Assembly: GCA_001898225.1 (NCBI GenBank)
Contig: MKTJ01000022.1
Span: 20,842-84,841, forward strand
DNA: 64,000 nt
Reading direction: 5' to 3'
From: Chloroflexi bacterium 54-19
Lineage (GTDB): Bacteria > Chloroflexota > Chloroflexia > Chloroheliales > Chloroheliaceae
Of this stretch, positions 1 through 8,855 are shown in pieces; within the stretch, counting starts at the first letter, position 1; every line of letters starts with the position of its first letter. The notes under the pieces were generated by a model. The model was not told where the DNA came from, did not search any database, and worked only from the letters and a program-made list of their open reading frames with translations. Both the position numbers and the translations under genes were made by a program.

Positions 1-198
1 GACGGGGTTTTGCCGCCTTCCCTTGGTGAACGGGCCCTGCAACTGCTCCAGAAAGCCCCCGCCCGCCTCGAATACATCGTGGGCGGCACCCACAACATGA
101 TGTACGACCAGGCCGAGCAGTTCAATCGCCAAACTCTCGACTTCCTGCTCGAAACCGCGCCTGTCTCCCTACAGGTCTACAGCAAGAGTTTAAGTTAG
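1..198 (+). CDS. alpha/beta hydrolase, C-terminal fragment
   Basis: The frame is open from the first base, so the gene begins outside the window and only about 65 residues are visible. They carry the end of an alpha/beta-hydrolase fold: a strand followed by GGTHNM, which supplies the usual catalytic histidine, then a closing helix ending in LDFLLE. It lies 32 bp upstream of another hydrolase on the same strand, suggesting a short operon. The substrate cannot be inferred. Seen: fragment and motif. Inferred: family membership. Confidence 0.6.
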   Translation, partial: DGVLPPSLGERALQLLQKAPARLEYIVGGTHNMMYDQAEQFNRQTLDFLLETAPVSLQVYSKSLS

Positions 199-230
199 CT
201 CTATAGTAAGCCCGGAAAGGACTTGTTAAA

Positions 231-1118
231 ATGTTTGAGGGTTTCAAGCAGGTCAAAATTGATACCGGCGAGGCTACTATCAGCGTCCGGTACAGTGGAG
301 ATGGTCCGCCCCTCTTGCTGCTGCACGGCCACCCTCAAACTCACGCCTGCTGGCACAAGGTCGCGCCTCGCCTGGCCCAGCATTTTACAGTCGTGGTGCC
401 CGACCTGCGCGGCTATGGCGATAGTTCCAAACCGCCGACTACGCCCGACCACGAACCCTACTCCAAACGAGCGATGGCCCGCGACCAGGTCGAAGTAATG
501 CTCCAGCTTGGTTTCGAGCGCTTTAAGGTGGCCGGGCACGACCGGGGCGGGCGAGTGGCCTACCGCATGGCCCTCGATTACACCGAAAAAGTCCTAAAAT
601 TGGCTGTACTGGACATCCTGCCGACCTACGAACATTTCCAGCGCACCGGCAAGGATTTTGCCCTCGGCTACTGGCACTGGTTCTTTCTGGCCCAGCCCTT
701 CGACTTGCCGGAACGGATGATTGGGGCTAACCCCGATAACTATTACTACCATTTCCAGCGGCCCGGCGTCGAATCAACCCAGCCTCGCCCGGCCTTTTTC
801 AGTGACGAAGCCCTGGCCGATTACCTGCGGAGCGTCCACAACCCGGCGACCATCCACGCCATGTGCGAAGACTACCGGGCCGCCGCCACCTATGACTTTA
901 AGCTGGACGAAGCCGACCGGGGCCATAAACGGATTGAATGTCCGGTCCTGGCGCTGTGGGGCGGAAAGGGGTTGGTAGGCCAGTTGTACGACGTGCTGGC
1001 GGTCTGGCGGGACTGGGCCGACCGGGTAGAGGGGCATGCCATCGAAAACAGCGGGCATTATATCGAGGAAGAAGCGCCCGAAGAAACTTACGCCGCCTTC
1101 CACAAATTCTTCAGCTAG
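231..1118 (+). CDS. haloacetate (fluoroacetate) dehalogenase-like alpha/beta hydrolase
   Basis: Predicted 295-residue cytoplasmic hydrolase closely resembling fluoroacetate dehalogenases, which cleave the carbon-halogen bond of 2-haloacetates. Expected active-site parts are present: oxyanion loop HGHPQTH (about 32-38), nucleophile elbow GHDRGGR with Asp104 and carboxylate-binding Arg105/Arg108, acid Asp128 in LAVLDILPTYE, halide-pocket His149-Trp150, Tyr215 in MCEDYRA, and His276 in NSGH. Asp instead of Ser at the elbow separates it from esterases; epoxide hydrolases also use Asp, but the Arg pair and His-Trp favour dehalogenase. The start ATG follows a GGAAAGGA-type ribosome site. It ends in a 4-bp convergent overlap with the next gene. 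Confidence 0.85.
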   Translation: MFEGFKQVKIDTGEATISVRYSGDGPPLLLLHGHPQTHACWHKVAPRLAQHFTVVVPDLRGYGDSSKPPTTPDHEPYSKRAMARDQVEVMLQLGFERFKVAGHDRGGRVAYRMALDYTEKVLKLAVLDILPTYEHFQRTGKDFALGYWHWFFLAQPFDLPERMIGANPDNYYYHFQRPGVESTQPRPAFFSDEALADYLRSVHNPATIHAMCEDYRAAATYDFKLDEADRGHKRIECPVLALWGGKGLVGQLYDVLAVWRDWADRVEGHAIENSGHYIEEEAPEETYAAFHKFFS

Positions 1119-2485
1119 TGCTTTAATAAAAGCTTTATAAGCAACCCTGCCAGGTTAAAGAGGCTGTTTTTGACGGTCGCCCCGGCCTGGGGATTGGCTT
1201 GCGGTGTTCCCGAACCCGGTTTGAGGCGGTCGAGCAGCCAGGTGGCCTGGTCGTCGAGGATTTGCTGCGGTACTACCTGCCCCAGGGTTACGGTATCTGT
1301 GTTTTTGGTTAGGCTGTAAAGCAGACTGCCCGGCACGAAGGAGTGAGTCACGCCGGGATAGATGTTGAGGATGGTTGGAATATTGGCTGAACTCAGTTCG
1401 GCGGCAAGGGCCTGGACCTGCCCCACCGGGAACCGCTCGTCTTCCAGGCTGTGCTGGAAAAAGACCGGCAGACCCAATGGCAGTAAAACCTGGGCCAACT
1501 GGGGGCCGTCTTCGAGGCTTTTCAGGGCCGCCGCCGACTCCCCGGAGTTCTTCAGGATGTCCGGTTGGCTTAGAAAGGTCGCCCGCTGGTTGAGCAAGAG
1601 CGGGCGCAACTCTCCTTCTATCGAAAGTTGCCCGTCCCCGTTTTTATCAAGGTTCGTCCCGCTCTTAAACGGCCCGACCTGGCCGGGAGCAGGACGCGAG
1701 AAGTAGGGCAAGACCCCTCCTTCAAGCAGTTGCAATTCTCTGAAATTGGTAAAATTCGAAAGGTCGTTTTTCAGGGCGGCGGTCAATTCGGCGGGAGTCA
1801 ACTGGCCGTCGTGGTTCAGGTCGGCTTCGTTGGCCGCCTCGATGAAACGTCCCACCAGTTGGTAATCAAAGGCCAGTTTCCAATCGGTAATCGTGCCGGT
1901 CAGAATAAGGCCCTTAAGCTGGCCGGGGAATTTCCGGGCGACCTGGGCGGCGATTAAGGTGCCCTGGCTGTGCCCCAATAGGAACACCTTCCCTTTATCC
2001 ACCCGCGCATCGGCCAAAAACTGGCGCAGAGCGGCGGAACCGTCCTGCACCAGCACGTCATTGGTACGGCGGTCCGACTGGGCCTGGTCGATAATCTGCC
2101 CGCCCGTATCGAGGCCGCGTTTGTTAAACTTGTAGACGATAAAACCGCGCCGGACCAGGTTGTCCAGCATTTCGCGGTAGTTGGCAAAGGCCGGGAACCC
2201 GGCGGGGGTAGGGCCTTCGCCGTCCATGTCGGTCTGGCCGCTCCCACCCAGCAGCAGGACCGCCGGGAAGGGGCCGGTAGCATTCGAAGGAGCGTCAATC
2301 TCGGCTTTGGTCGTAAAACCATCATCGAATTTGAGCGTAAGCGATTGGCGGTTGATAGCCGGGTCACCGGTTGAAACAACCGGCGTAGCCGTCTGCGCCC
2401 GGACGAACCCCGGCAGCAAAGCCAGCAAGAACGCCAGGACTATTAAAACCGTTGTGACCCGTGACCCTTTTCCCACTTTAACCAA
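1115..2485 (-). CDS. secreted alpha/beta hydrolase with two EF-hand-like loops
   Basis: 456-residue protein with an N-terminal signal peptide (basic start, hydrophobic 12-29, likely cleavage after VRA near 30), so it is exported. The catalytic region has GGSG (about 80-83), a GHSQGT nucleophile elbow with Ser173, and a C-terminal GVTHSF histidine, as in dienelactone hydrolase/S9-type esterases. Between elbow and histidine lie two Asp-rich loops of EF-hand form, DLNHDGQLTPAE (about 222-233) and DKNGDGQLSIEG (about 280-291), in the cap position; calcium binding is inferred. The start is TTG after AGGAG, although a GTG three codons downstream is possible. Substrate unknown. Confidence 0.75.
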   Translation of the reverse strand: MVKVGKGSRVTTVLIVLAFLLALLPGFVRAQTATPVVSTGDPAINRQSLTLKFDDGFTTKAEIDAPSNATGPFPAVLLLGGSGQTDMDGEGPTPAGFPAFANYREMLDNLVRRGFIVYKFNKRGLDTGGQIIDQAQSDRRTNDVLVQDGSAALRQFLADARVDKGKVFLLGHSQGTLIAAQVARKFPGQLKGLILTGTITDWKLAFDYQLVGRFIEAANEADLNHDGQLTPAELTAALKNDLSNFTNFRELQLLEGGVLPYFSRPAPGQVGPFKSGTNLDKNGDGQLSIEGELRPLLLNQRATFLSQPDILKNSGESAAALKSLEDGPQLAQVLLPLGLPVFFQHSLEDERFPVGQVQALAAELSSANIPTILNIYPGVTHSFVPGSLLYSLTKNTDTVTLGQVVPQQILDDQATWLLDRLKPGSGTPQANPQAGATVKNSLFNLAGLLIKLLLKH

Positions 2486-2503
2486 CCGCTCCTGCTCTTA
2501 TTT

Positions 2504-5068
2504 TTACCCCAAAACCTGCTGACTTATGTCAAGTGCGACGCTGGCGCTGTTGCCTCCCTCGAAATATTCGAGGACGACCGTATGCACCCCGCCACCCATA
2601 TTAACCTGGAAACTCTGCGGCGTGGCGCTTTTGAGAATCCAGTAGAGGTTGCCGTTAGCCCCGGCCAGGTTTTGCCCATCCACCAGCAACCGGAAGCCAT
2701 CATCCGAGGTTACGGTGAATTTGTAAGTGCCACCCTGCCCGAAATCAATCGCCCGCGAGAACCGGATCGAGAAATTGTCGGCAAAGATACCAATCCGGCC
2801 ACTTTCGGGCGCACCGTTTCCATAATCGAAGCTGAAGCCGCCGCTGGCGTTTGGCGGTTCGTCCCGCCGGAAGGCCGGTTGCCCTGCCAGCCCGGTATTG
2901 TTGTAATACTCGGCCTTCCAGCCGTTAAAACCTGAAGGCCAGGGGAAAGCGCCCAGCACAGTATCCGTAGCTCCCTGCAACTGGATATACCCGCCCTCGA
3001 AGTTCTGCTGTCGGTTATTCGCCAGGTTGAAAAATTCGTCGCTGACCGGCGCACCCAGCACCCCACCGAGGCCGCCGTAGGTACCCTGCCAGGCTTTGAG
3101 GAACGGCCCAAAGACCGCGAAGGCCGGTTGAATCGTCGGCACCGGCTGGTCATCGGGTCTGTCCGAACGGTCGTCCACCACAATTGCACCCTCGCCACGC
3201 GGCCCGCCCTTAAAGCTTTGCTGCCAGCGATTGTTGATTTTGGTAACCTCACCGGAGGGCTTACCGATATTGTTCTCACCGCCGTTCCGGCTGGCTGCCG
3301 CTTTGAAGCGGTCCGAAAGAGAAGGGTTCCCCGCTCCCACGTCAGGGACAGTCGTGACCGTATTCGGCTGGGGCTGGTCAATCGGCGGAGCGGAGTTGCC
3401 GGGGGCGGGGGGCGCGTCTTCCAGGGTTATCATCCAGGGCGTGCTGCCAAATTGCCACCAGGAATAGACGATTTCGCCCGCCCCCGGCTTACCCCAGTAG
3501 GGGTCGTTCACGATAATGCGCCCGTCATTGGTAAAACCCTTGGCAACCACGATATGCCCGAACCCCTTGATGGTGGTGCTGAGCAGAACCGGCTTCCCGG
3601 CGCTGAGATAGTTTTTGACCAGGCTGGCCGAAACATTGGCCCGGAAGGTCGCGCGCAGCCCTAGCCGGGTAAAGAAATCGGTCAGCCGCCAGGCGTAGGC
3701 AAGGCTACCCTGGACGGTGTGGCCGTAAGCCCCCGGTGTCGGACGGCGTTTGGGGTCATTCTCGTAGCGGTTAAAAGTGTAACCGGTGGCCGGGCTGTTA
3801 AAGATGTTCGAAACATACCAGCCGAACTGGGTAAAATTCCCCTGGTAGGTATCGCTGCGAGGTGCCAGCTTTTTGTAATAACCCGCAATCATAACCGCCG
3901 AGGCCGGGCCGCAGGCCCAGTTGCCGTCAAAATTGGGTGCGACCATCTTTAGCTGCTGGATATAGGGCACATCGAGGTTCACCTTAACCCCGCTTATCGC
4001 GAAGACGCTGGCCCCGCTATCGCCGCCCACCGAGAGACCGGGGTTGGCCGAACTGCCGGGGACGAGCGCAGTCGCGGCCCCGTTAAAGTTTACGAATTGG
4101 ACCGAGCCATCTCCGCCACTTACGAAAAGCCCGCTATTGTCTCCGGCAAAACCCAAAACAGTGTACTGCCCGGCCCCGGCCTGGGCCGGTAAGACTTGGG
4201 CTACTCCCCCGTTCTGGTAGACCTGGACCCCGCTGGTCGGCTGGTTATTGCCGGAAGCCTCGGCGTTGGGGAAGGTCAGGGCGGTATAGGCCAAACGGGA
4301 GAGGTCGGGCGAGAACCGGAAATTGGTGGCCGCGCCCTGGGCCTGGAACTGCGATAGAATGTTACCTGATGCGGCGTCCACAATCAAAACCGGGGTCGCC
4401 GAATTATCCTGGAGATAGGGCGAGCCGTTCAGGACATAGGCCAGGCGGGCTTGACCGTTCCCCTGGGCATAGGCCAAACCCAGCACGTTAAGGTCCGCCT
4501 GGCCGCCGGAATTGTCCGGCAGGATAATATCGCGGGGAGCGCCCCCGCTCACGTCTTTGACCGAATAGCTGAAAAGGTCGTTCACGCGCCGGGTAAAATA
4601 GATTTGCGCGCCGTTCGGGGAAAAGCCCAGGAGTTGCAAAACATCATCACCGTAAAGCTGGGCCGGGCCGCCACCGCCACTCGGCACCGTCCAGACCTGG
4701 CAGGTATAGGGCTGGGAGTCGTCCCCGGCAGGGACGGTCCGTAAATAGGCCAGGGCCGAGCCGTCCGGTTTCCAGGTAAACCCGCCCAGCCGTTCATTCC
4801 CGCTGGCTTTGAGCAGTTCGCGGCTGCTGCCATCGGCCAGGTTAACCAGTCGCAAGCTGAGATTTTCCAACGAGGCATCGCTGACCGTATAGGCCAGGCG
4901 GGTGCCGTCCGGGGACAGGTAGGCTGCGACCACGCTATTCCCGGAATCTACCACAACCACTTTTTTAGCAGAGGAGCCTTGCGTTACAAATACTCCCGGT
5001 TTACCGTCAACAGTGGCTGCAAAAACAGCCTGGGCTTGACCGGCAACCGCCGAGATTGTATCGGACAT
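2504..5068 (-). CDS. large multidomain protein: beta-propeller, C39-like cysteine peptidase, LGFP-like and PA14 domains
   Basis: About 854 residues. The N-terminal third has TolB/WD40-like repeats with recurring SPDGTRLAY-type strands. It is followed by a papain-fold C39-like peptidase domain with Cys386 in WACGPASAV, His505 in GFGHIVV and an Asn-Asp near 521-522. Then come LGFP-like repeats (FGPFLKAWQGTYGGLGGVLGAP region) and a C-terminal PA14 domain (about 718-854) with EYYNNTGL and TSDDGFRLLVDG, which usually bind glycans. The chosen ATG has AGGAAAGGA ten bases upstream; an in-frame TTG at 5122 has no such site. No clear signal peptide is visible, so the location is uncertain, though the architecture suggests a surface role. 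Confidence 0.75.
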   Translation of the reverse strand: MSDTISAVAGQAQAVFAATVDGKPGVFVTQGSSAKKVVVVDSGNSVVAAYLSPDGTRLAYTVSDASLENLSLRLVNLADGSSRELLKASGNERLGGFTWKPDGSALAYLRTVPAGDDSQPYTCQVWTVPSGGGGPAQLYGDDVLQLLGFSPNGAQIYFTRRVNDLFSYSVKDVSGGAPRDIILPDNSGGQADLNVLGLAYAQGNGQARLAYVLNGSPYLQDNSATPVLIVDAASGNILSQFQAQGAATNFRFSPDLSRLAYTALTFPNAEASGNNQPTSGVQVYQNGGVAQVLPAQAGAGQYTVLGFAGDNSGLFVSGGDGSVQFVNFNGAATALVPGSSANPGLSVGGDSGASVFAISGVKVNLDVPYIQQLKMVAPNFDGNWACGPASAVMIAGYYKKLAPRSDTYQGNFTQFGWYVSNIFNSPATGYTFNRYENDPKRRPTPGAYGHTVQGSLAYAWRLTDFFTRLGLRATFRANVSASLVKNYLSAGKPVLLSTTIKGFGHIVVAKGFTNDGRIIVNDPYWGKPGAGEIVYSWWQFGSTPWMITLEDAPPAPGNSAPPIDQPQPNTVTTVPDVGAGNPSLSDRFKAAASRNGGENNIGKPSGEVTKINNRWQQSFKGGPRGEGAIVVDDRSDRPDDQPVPTIQPAFAVFGPFLKAWQGTYGGLGGVLGAPVSDEFFNLANNRQQNFEGGYIQLQGATDTVLGAFPWPSGFNGWKAEYYNNTGLAGQPAFRRDEPPNASGGFSFDYGNGAPESGRIGIFADNFSIRFSRAIDFGQGGTYKFTVTSDDGFRLLVDGQNLAGANGNLYWILKSATPQSFQVNMGGGVHTVVLEYFEGGNSASVALDISQQVLG

Positions 5069-5194
5069 CGGCAAAAAATCCTTTCCTGCCATTAAAAGGC
5101 AAATGTCGCCCTTAAACGGCAAAGACCGGCGGGTGACGTGGCGGAGAGCCCGTTACCGGCCAGGATGGACTAAATTTTTAAATCAGGTGTTGCT

Positions 5195-5200
5195 ATTATA
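5195..5200 (-). promoter_or_regulatory. possible -10 box for the C39/PA14 gene
   Basis: TATAAT on the minus strand, about 127 bases upstream of the chosen start, in an A+T-rich patch. The matching -35 position reads AAACAT, a poor match, so this is tentative. Confidence 0.3.
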
Positions 5201-5232
5201 TCCCGGAGGAGACCCAGATGTTTAACAAAAAA

Positions 5233-5751
5233 CTATTCGCTCTTGGCGGGGCCGCTATTTTCGCGGGCCGCTAAAGCGCTTTTAGCCAGTTCGCTAAAAA
5301 TAAGGTCAACATTTTCGCCAGTGCTGGCGGAAGCGGTAAAGTGAGGCGCATTGGCATACTTGGCAAAGTAAGGGCCCCAGGAGGTGTTAAAACGATAGCC
5401 TAAATCTATTTTATTACCAACCACCACAATTTGCGCGCTTGGAATGGTGCGGCGGCAAACATTCAACCAGACGGCCAGTTGTTGCAGGGTTTTTTCTTTG
5501 GTGACATCGTAGACAAGCATGCAGGCCAGGGCGTTGCGATAAAACTCGGTCCGCTCGAAATATTCCCCGGCAATATCCCACAGTTCCAGTTTTACCGGGC
5601 GATTGGCCGCCATCGCGATGTGAGTCGTTACGTTTAAGCCCAGACTGTGACTATATTGACCACTAAACTTTCCAAGGGTATATTGCTCTACCAGGCTAGT
5701 TTTACCGACGGTCTTCTCCCCAGCTACAATAACTTTGATGTTGCGTAGCAT
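5233..5751 (-). CDS. Ras/Rab-like small GTPase
   Basis: 172-residue P-loop GTPase of the Ras superfamily. G1 is GEKTVGKTS, G3 is WDIAGE (the catalytic Gln of Ras is replaced by Glu), G4 is NKID, and the G5 region is TASASTG. The rest follows the Rab/Rag-like pattern, including MLVYDVTKEKTLQQL. ATG at 5751 is chosen because AGGGCAGG lies just upstream; an earlier in-frame TTG at 5769 lacks a site. No prenylation motif or membrane segment is present. Bacterial homologues often work with roadblock/MglB regulators, but none is encoded nearby. It lies upstream of the C39/PA14 gene on the same strand. Confidence 0.85.
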   Translation of the reverse strand: MLRNIKVIVAGEKTVGKTSLVEQYTLGKFSGQYSHSLGLNVTTHIAMAANRPVKLELWDIAGEYFERTEFYRNALACMLVYDVTKEKTLQQLAVWLNVCRRTIPSAQIVVVGNKIDLGYRFNTSWGPYFAKYANAPHFTASASTGENVDLIFSELAKSALAARENSGPAKSE

Positions 5752-6002
5752 TAACCTGCCCTCTTCCAATACCCTTACGGCTTGAATTCCAAAAGTTTTA
5801 TTTTCCCAGAAGGAAAGATGGTGCTAACCAGTTTACCTTAATAAGAATAATTATAACCCGATTCAGCCTGGCTTATATAGGAAATTTAGTGTATTTTCTA
5901 ACTATAACCCGGTATTTAATCGCGTTCGCAATCAAATAATTGTGAGCAATTATAACTTAACTATTTGCGCCAGACAAGTTAAATTTCACAAAACCGCCCG
6001 GC

Positions 6003-6033
6003 AACAAAAATACCCCGCCAGAACGGGGTATTT
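6003..6033 (-). terminator. intrinsic terminator of the LarA-family gene
   Basis: A ten-base perfect stem (AAATACCCCG with CGGGGTATTT, loop of six) lies 15 bases past the stop codon. On the minus strand it is followed by TTTTTGTT. The rest of 5752-6002 is A+T-rich and I see no gene in it. Confidence 0.85.
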
Positions 6034-6048
6034 CAGCTACAAAAAGCC

Positions 6049-7320
6049 TTAAACCAGGGTTCCTTCCTGGTCGAACTCCATCTCTTTTAACTCGCCAAAC
6101 GCGTAGCCATCTCGCCCTTGCAACTCTCGCATGAGCGCCTCGGAAACCTCGATTTCGCCCATCGAAAGGGTATCTTTAATCCGAATGACCCGCGCGTTTT
6201 CGGGCGCAATCGCCCCGACCAGGTAATCGAGGGCGACCCGGATAGCTTCGCGGTCGGTATCGAGCGGCACCGGCATGGCGGCCTGGGCCGGACCCTGCCC
6301 GGTAATACAGTTGATATAGGTCGAGCGGAAATCAATCTTATCGGCAAAGCGGCGCGTAATCAGGTCAGCCAGGCCCATACCGGTGGCGTTCCCGTGGCTC
6401 TCCTCGGTTATGTCGAGCGCGATAATCGCCTTGATGACCGGTTCCGGGAATTTGTCATAGTCAGTCAGGCGCACCCGCCCGATGACATTCGTATCCATCC
6501 CGGCCCCGCTTATGTTCTTACCGATTTTCTCGACAATCAACAAATCAAGCTCGTTAACCGGCAGTTTGGGGGTAATCCGCTTGGCTTCTTCCAGCAGCCG
6601 TTCCTCGGTGCGCTCGATTTCAGCCGCCGGGATACCGACTACCCTGCTGGCCTTGTGGTAACCATCTTCCAGGACCGCGAACCCGGCCACGACCGGGGCG
6701 CGCTGGATGATGGTCCGGGCCACTTCCGGCATATAGTCGCGCAGACCCCTGGTACCGTATTTGTGGATTGCCATGGCCTGGGTGTGCTTGCCGGTGCCGA
6801 TGGCGAGCATTTTCATGAGGCCGCTTTCGACGTGCCCCCGGAAGTTGGTATGCGCTTTAACCCGGTTGGTAATAATAATCGCGTCGGCCTGGGAAGCATT
6901 TTTATCGAGGTAGACCGGTACCCCGCTCGGCGACTGGCCCAATTCGACCACTTCGAGGCTGCTTTTTATCGGACAGCCGATGTATTCCTCGGTAATACCA
7001 AGTGTTTCCAGCACGTCTTTCTGGCCCGGCCCGGTCGCCCCACCGTGACTGCCCATGGCCGGGAAGACAAAAGCCTCCGCTCCCAGGGCTTTTACCTGGG
7101 CTACCAGCGTCTTGATTATCAGGTTAATCGAGGCAACACCCCGGCTCCCCGCGCCCAGGGCCACCGTCTTGCCCGGCCCGATTTTATCCCCCAGGTTCAA
7201 CTTGGCGAACTCACGCTCGACCGTCGCCACCACTCCTTCGTCCCCAAGGGGCGCCGAATATAGCTGCTGGGTAAGTTTTACCATCCGGGGGAATTTATCG
7301 CTTTGCTCTTTCATCAACAT
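6049..7320 (-). CDS. LarA-family (DUF2088) lactate racemase-like protein
   Basis: 423 residues matching the lactate-racemase N-terminal domain family. The family's glycine-rich motif appears as AMGSHGGAT, and RVKAHTNFRGHVESGLMKMLAIG matches the next conserved block, which carries histidines used with the nickel-pincer cofactor in LarA. Family members racemise or epimerise alpha-hydroxy acids. No larB, larC or larE lies nearby, so racemase activity depends on genes elsewhere; many DUF2088 proteins are of unknown function. ATG at 7320 is chosen because AAGGAGAG lies upstream; extension to 7422 would add a non-conserved leader. Confidence 0.75.
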   Translation of the reverse strand: MLMKEQSDKFPRMVKLTQQLYSAPLGDEGVVATVEREFAKLNLGDKIGPGKTVALGAGSRGVASINLIIKTLVAQVKALGAEAFVFPAMGSHGGATGPGQKDVLETLGITEEYIGCPIKSSLEVVELGQSPSGVPVYLDKNASQADAIIITNRVKAHTNFRGHVESGLMKMLAIGTGKHTQAMAIHKYGTRGLRDYMPEVARTIIQRAPVVAGFAVLEDGYHKASRVVGIPAAEIERTEERLLEEAKRITPKLPVNELDLLIVEKIGKNISGAGMDTNVIGRVRLTDYDKFPEPVIKAIIALDITEESHGNATGMGLADLITRRFADKIDFRSTYINCITGQGPAQAAMPVPLDTDREAIRVALDYLVGAIAPENARVIRIKDTLSMGEIEVSEALMRELQGRDGYAFGELKEMEFDQEGTLV

Positions 7321-7537
7321 AGACTTTTCTCTCCTTGGGCTAACGCTGGCCTTGGTTTTTATTGAGACAGTTTGAATGAAGTAATTTGAATAATGATAAG
7401 TCCAGCCTGAGTCCGGTGTCAAATCTAATTGAAACTTTCCGGGCTGGACAAACGTAATAAATGAAGGTATGGTTAGCCTGGCACTAAAAGTCTAATTTTC
7501 AGAGTAAAATTCGCAGTAACAAATAAATGAGGATTAT

Positions 7538-8527
7538 TTGAGTAAAGAGTTTGGACCAGCCCGCCCGGTAGTTTACGGGAGCCTGGTTTTGATGTCGCTG
7601 GTTTTAGGCTCTCTTTTATCGGCCTGCCAGGTGGAAACCATGAGCATGAGCGGGACGCCCACTCCTGGAACCCAGGCCCAGGTCGTCAGCCAGGCGCTGG
7701 AAACGCCACTGGTGCTGCCGCCGACCGCCACGCCGACACCTGTACCAACATCCACCCCTACGCCTACCAACACACCTGTGCCAACCGCGACACTTCGGCC
7801 AACCGCTACCCCGCCTCCGACCGCGACAGCCACGCCGACGCCCCGACCTACCTTCACGCCTTTACCGACCGCTACGGCCACTCCAACTAAAGCGCCCACC
7901 AGCACGCCCCAGGCTACCGCCACCCCGCAAGCCTTTGAAAGCGCCCTGATGAGCCGGGCTGCCGACAACCTTAGTACCCTTGATACCGTCCATTTCGTCC
8001 TTGAAATCCGGGCGGGCAAGGTTTCTCTAAGTGGGGCCGACCTCAAACGGGCCGAGGGTGACCTCAAGCGGCCTGACGGCTACCAGGCTTCCGTCAAGTT
8101 ACAGATTCTGTTTGGCAATGTAACGGTGAAAGTAGTCGGGCAAAACGGCGTCCAGCAGATGACCGACCCGATAACCGGTAAATGGAAACAGTCCGGGGCC
8201 AGTGAAACGCTGAACCTGGCCGAAATGCTCGACCCCGAAACGGGTGTCGGCGCGGTCCTCAAAAATCTGAGCAACCTGACGCTGGTAGGCAGCGAACTCC
8301 TCAACGGCACCACCGTCTACCACGTCCAGGGGCTTGCCAGCGCCTCCCAGGCCGGCCAGCTAACCTTTCACAACCTGGGCCAAAACCCGGCCACGATTGA
8401 CGCCTGGATAGGTCAGGACGACAGCCTGGTGCGGCAGTTGTACCTCAAGGAAAATTCTCCGGGCAACGGCTACTGGGCTATAAATTTCTCGAACTTTAAC
8501 CAGCCCGTGGAAATCAGCCAGAAGTAA
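7538..8527 (+). CDS. LppX/LprAFG-like lipoprotein with Thr-Pro-rich linker
   Basis: 329-residue lipoprotein. A signal segment ends in the lipobox LLSAC (Cys about 30), so the mature protein should be lipid-anchored outside the membrane. A linker of about 70 residues made almost entirely of Thr-Pro-Ala repeats follows, then a globular domain of about 190 residues starting near [17 protein letters not shown]. Its alternating strands ([34 protein letters not shown]) resemble the LppX/LprG fold, which carries lipids in mycobacteria. A lipid-carrier role is inferred. The start is TTG behind GAGG. It is divergent from the LarA-family gene. Confidence 0.75.
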   Translation: MSKEFGPARPVVYGSLVLMSLVLGSLLSACQVETMSMSGTPTPGTQAQVVSQALETPLVLPPTATPTPVPTSTPTPTNTPVPTATLRPTATPPPTATATPTPRPTFTPLPTATATPTKAPTSTPQATATPQAFESALMSRAADNLSTLDTVHFVLEIRAGKVSLSGADLKRAEGDLKRPDGYQASVKLQILFGNVTVKVVGQNGVQQMTDPITGKWKQSGASETLNLAEMLDPETGVGAVLKNLSNLTLVGSELLNGTTVYHVQGLASASQAGQLTFHNLGQNPATIDAWIGQDDSLVRQLYLKENSPGNGYWAINFSNFNQPVEISQK

Positions 8528-8571
8528 CTTTTGCTTTGCTGCTCCATTGCCGAATATCACAGCCCGTCCTT

Positions 8572-8752
8572 TTGTCATTCCGAGCTTGTCGAGGAATCTA
8601 GCCCGAAGGGTTCCCTGGGGGCAGCGCCGTTGGCGTAAAGTAATTACTCTGACATTGCTATTCGATAAGGTCGAAAGTTGGGGTTTAGACACCCCTTCGT
8701 CTCGGCTATTGTCCAACGGACCGGAGATTCCGTGCTGCGCACGGAATGACAA
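8572..8752. repeat. inverted-repeat (MITE-like) intergenic element
   Basis: Exact 11-base terminal inverted repeats, TTGTCATTCCG (8572-8582) and CGGAATGACAA (8742-8752), bound a 181-bp segment with no convincing gene. Inside the right end is a hairpin, ATTCCGTGC/GCACGGAAT (8727-8747). GTCATTCCGAGC...GAGGAATCT sequences are a familiar form of dispersed palindromic repeat in bacteria, but no second copy is in this window. No target duplication is evident. The rest of the 8528-8855 gap holds only the terminator. Confidence 0.55.
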
Positions 8753-8810
8753 GTATAATGACTTTACTTGTATTTGGTATTACTCAATTCATTTTCGAAC
8801 ATTTATCAAC

Positions 8811-8845
8811 AAAAAAGCCAGCCCCGTTAAAGGCTGGCCTTTTTA
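8811..8845 (-). terminator. intrinsic terminator of the His-rich membrane protein gene
   Basis: GCCAGCC pairs with GGCTGGC, flanked by a run of A on one side and T on the other, so it can act in both directions. It sits 11 bases past the stop of the minus-strand gene. Confidence 0.85.
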
Positions 8846-8855
8846 TTATAGAATC

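Noticed and set aside
5218..5274. Plus-strand ATG after GGAGGAG giving an 18-codon peptide
   Set aside because: It lies antisense over the GTPase 3' end, is too short to judge, and has no promoter of its own.
5938..5951. AATTGTGAGCAATT, resembling a lac operator half
   Set aside because: It is a short A+T-rich palindrome in an intergenic region with no LacI-type gene nearby; chance is sufficient.
6118..7263. 381-codon plus-strand open frame opposite the LarA-family gene
   Set aside because: It has no family features and no ribosome site, and is fully antisense to a well-supported gene.
7600..7930. Tandem repeat resembling a CRISPR or VNTR
   Set aside because: The repetition is the codon pattern of the Thr-Pro lipoprotein linker, with no constant repeats and unique spacers.
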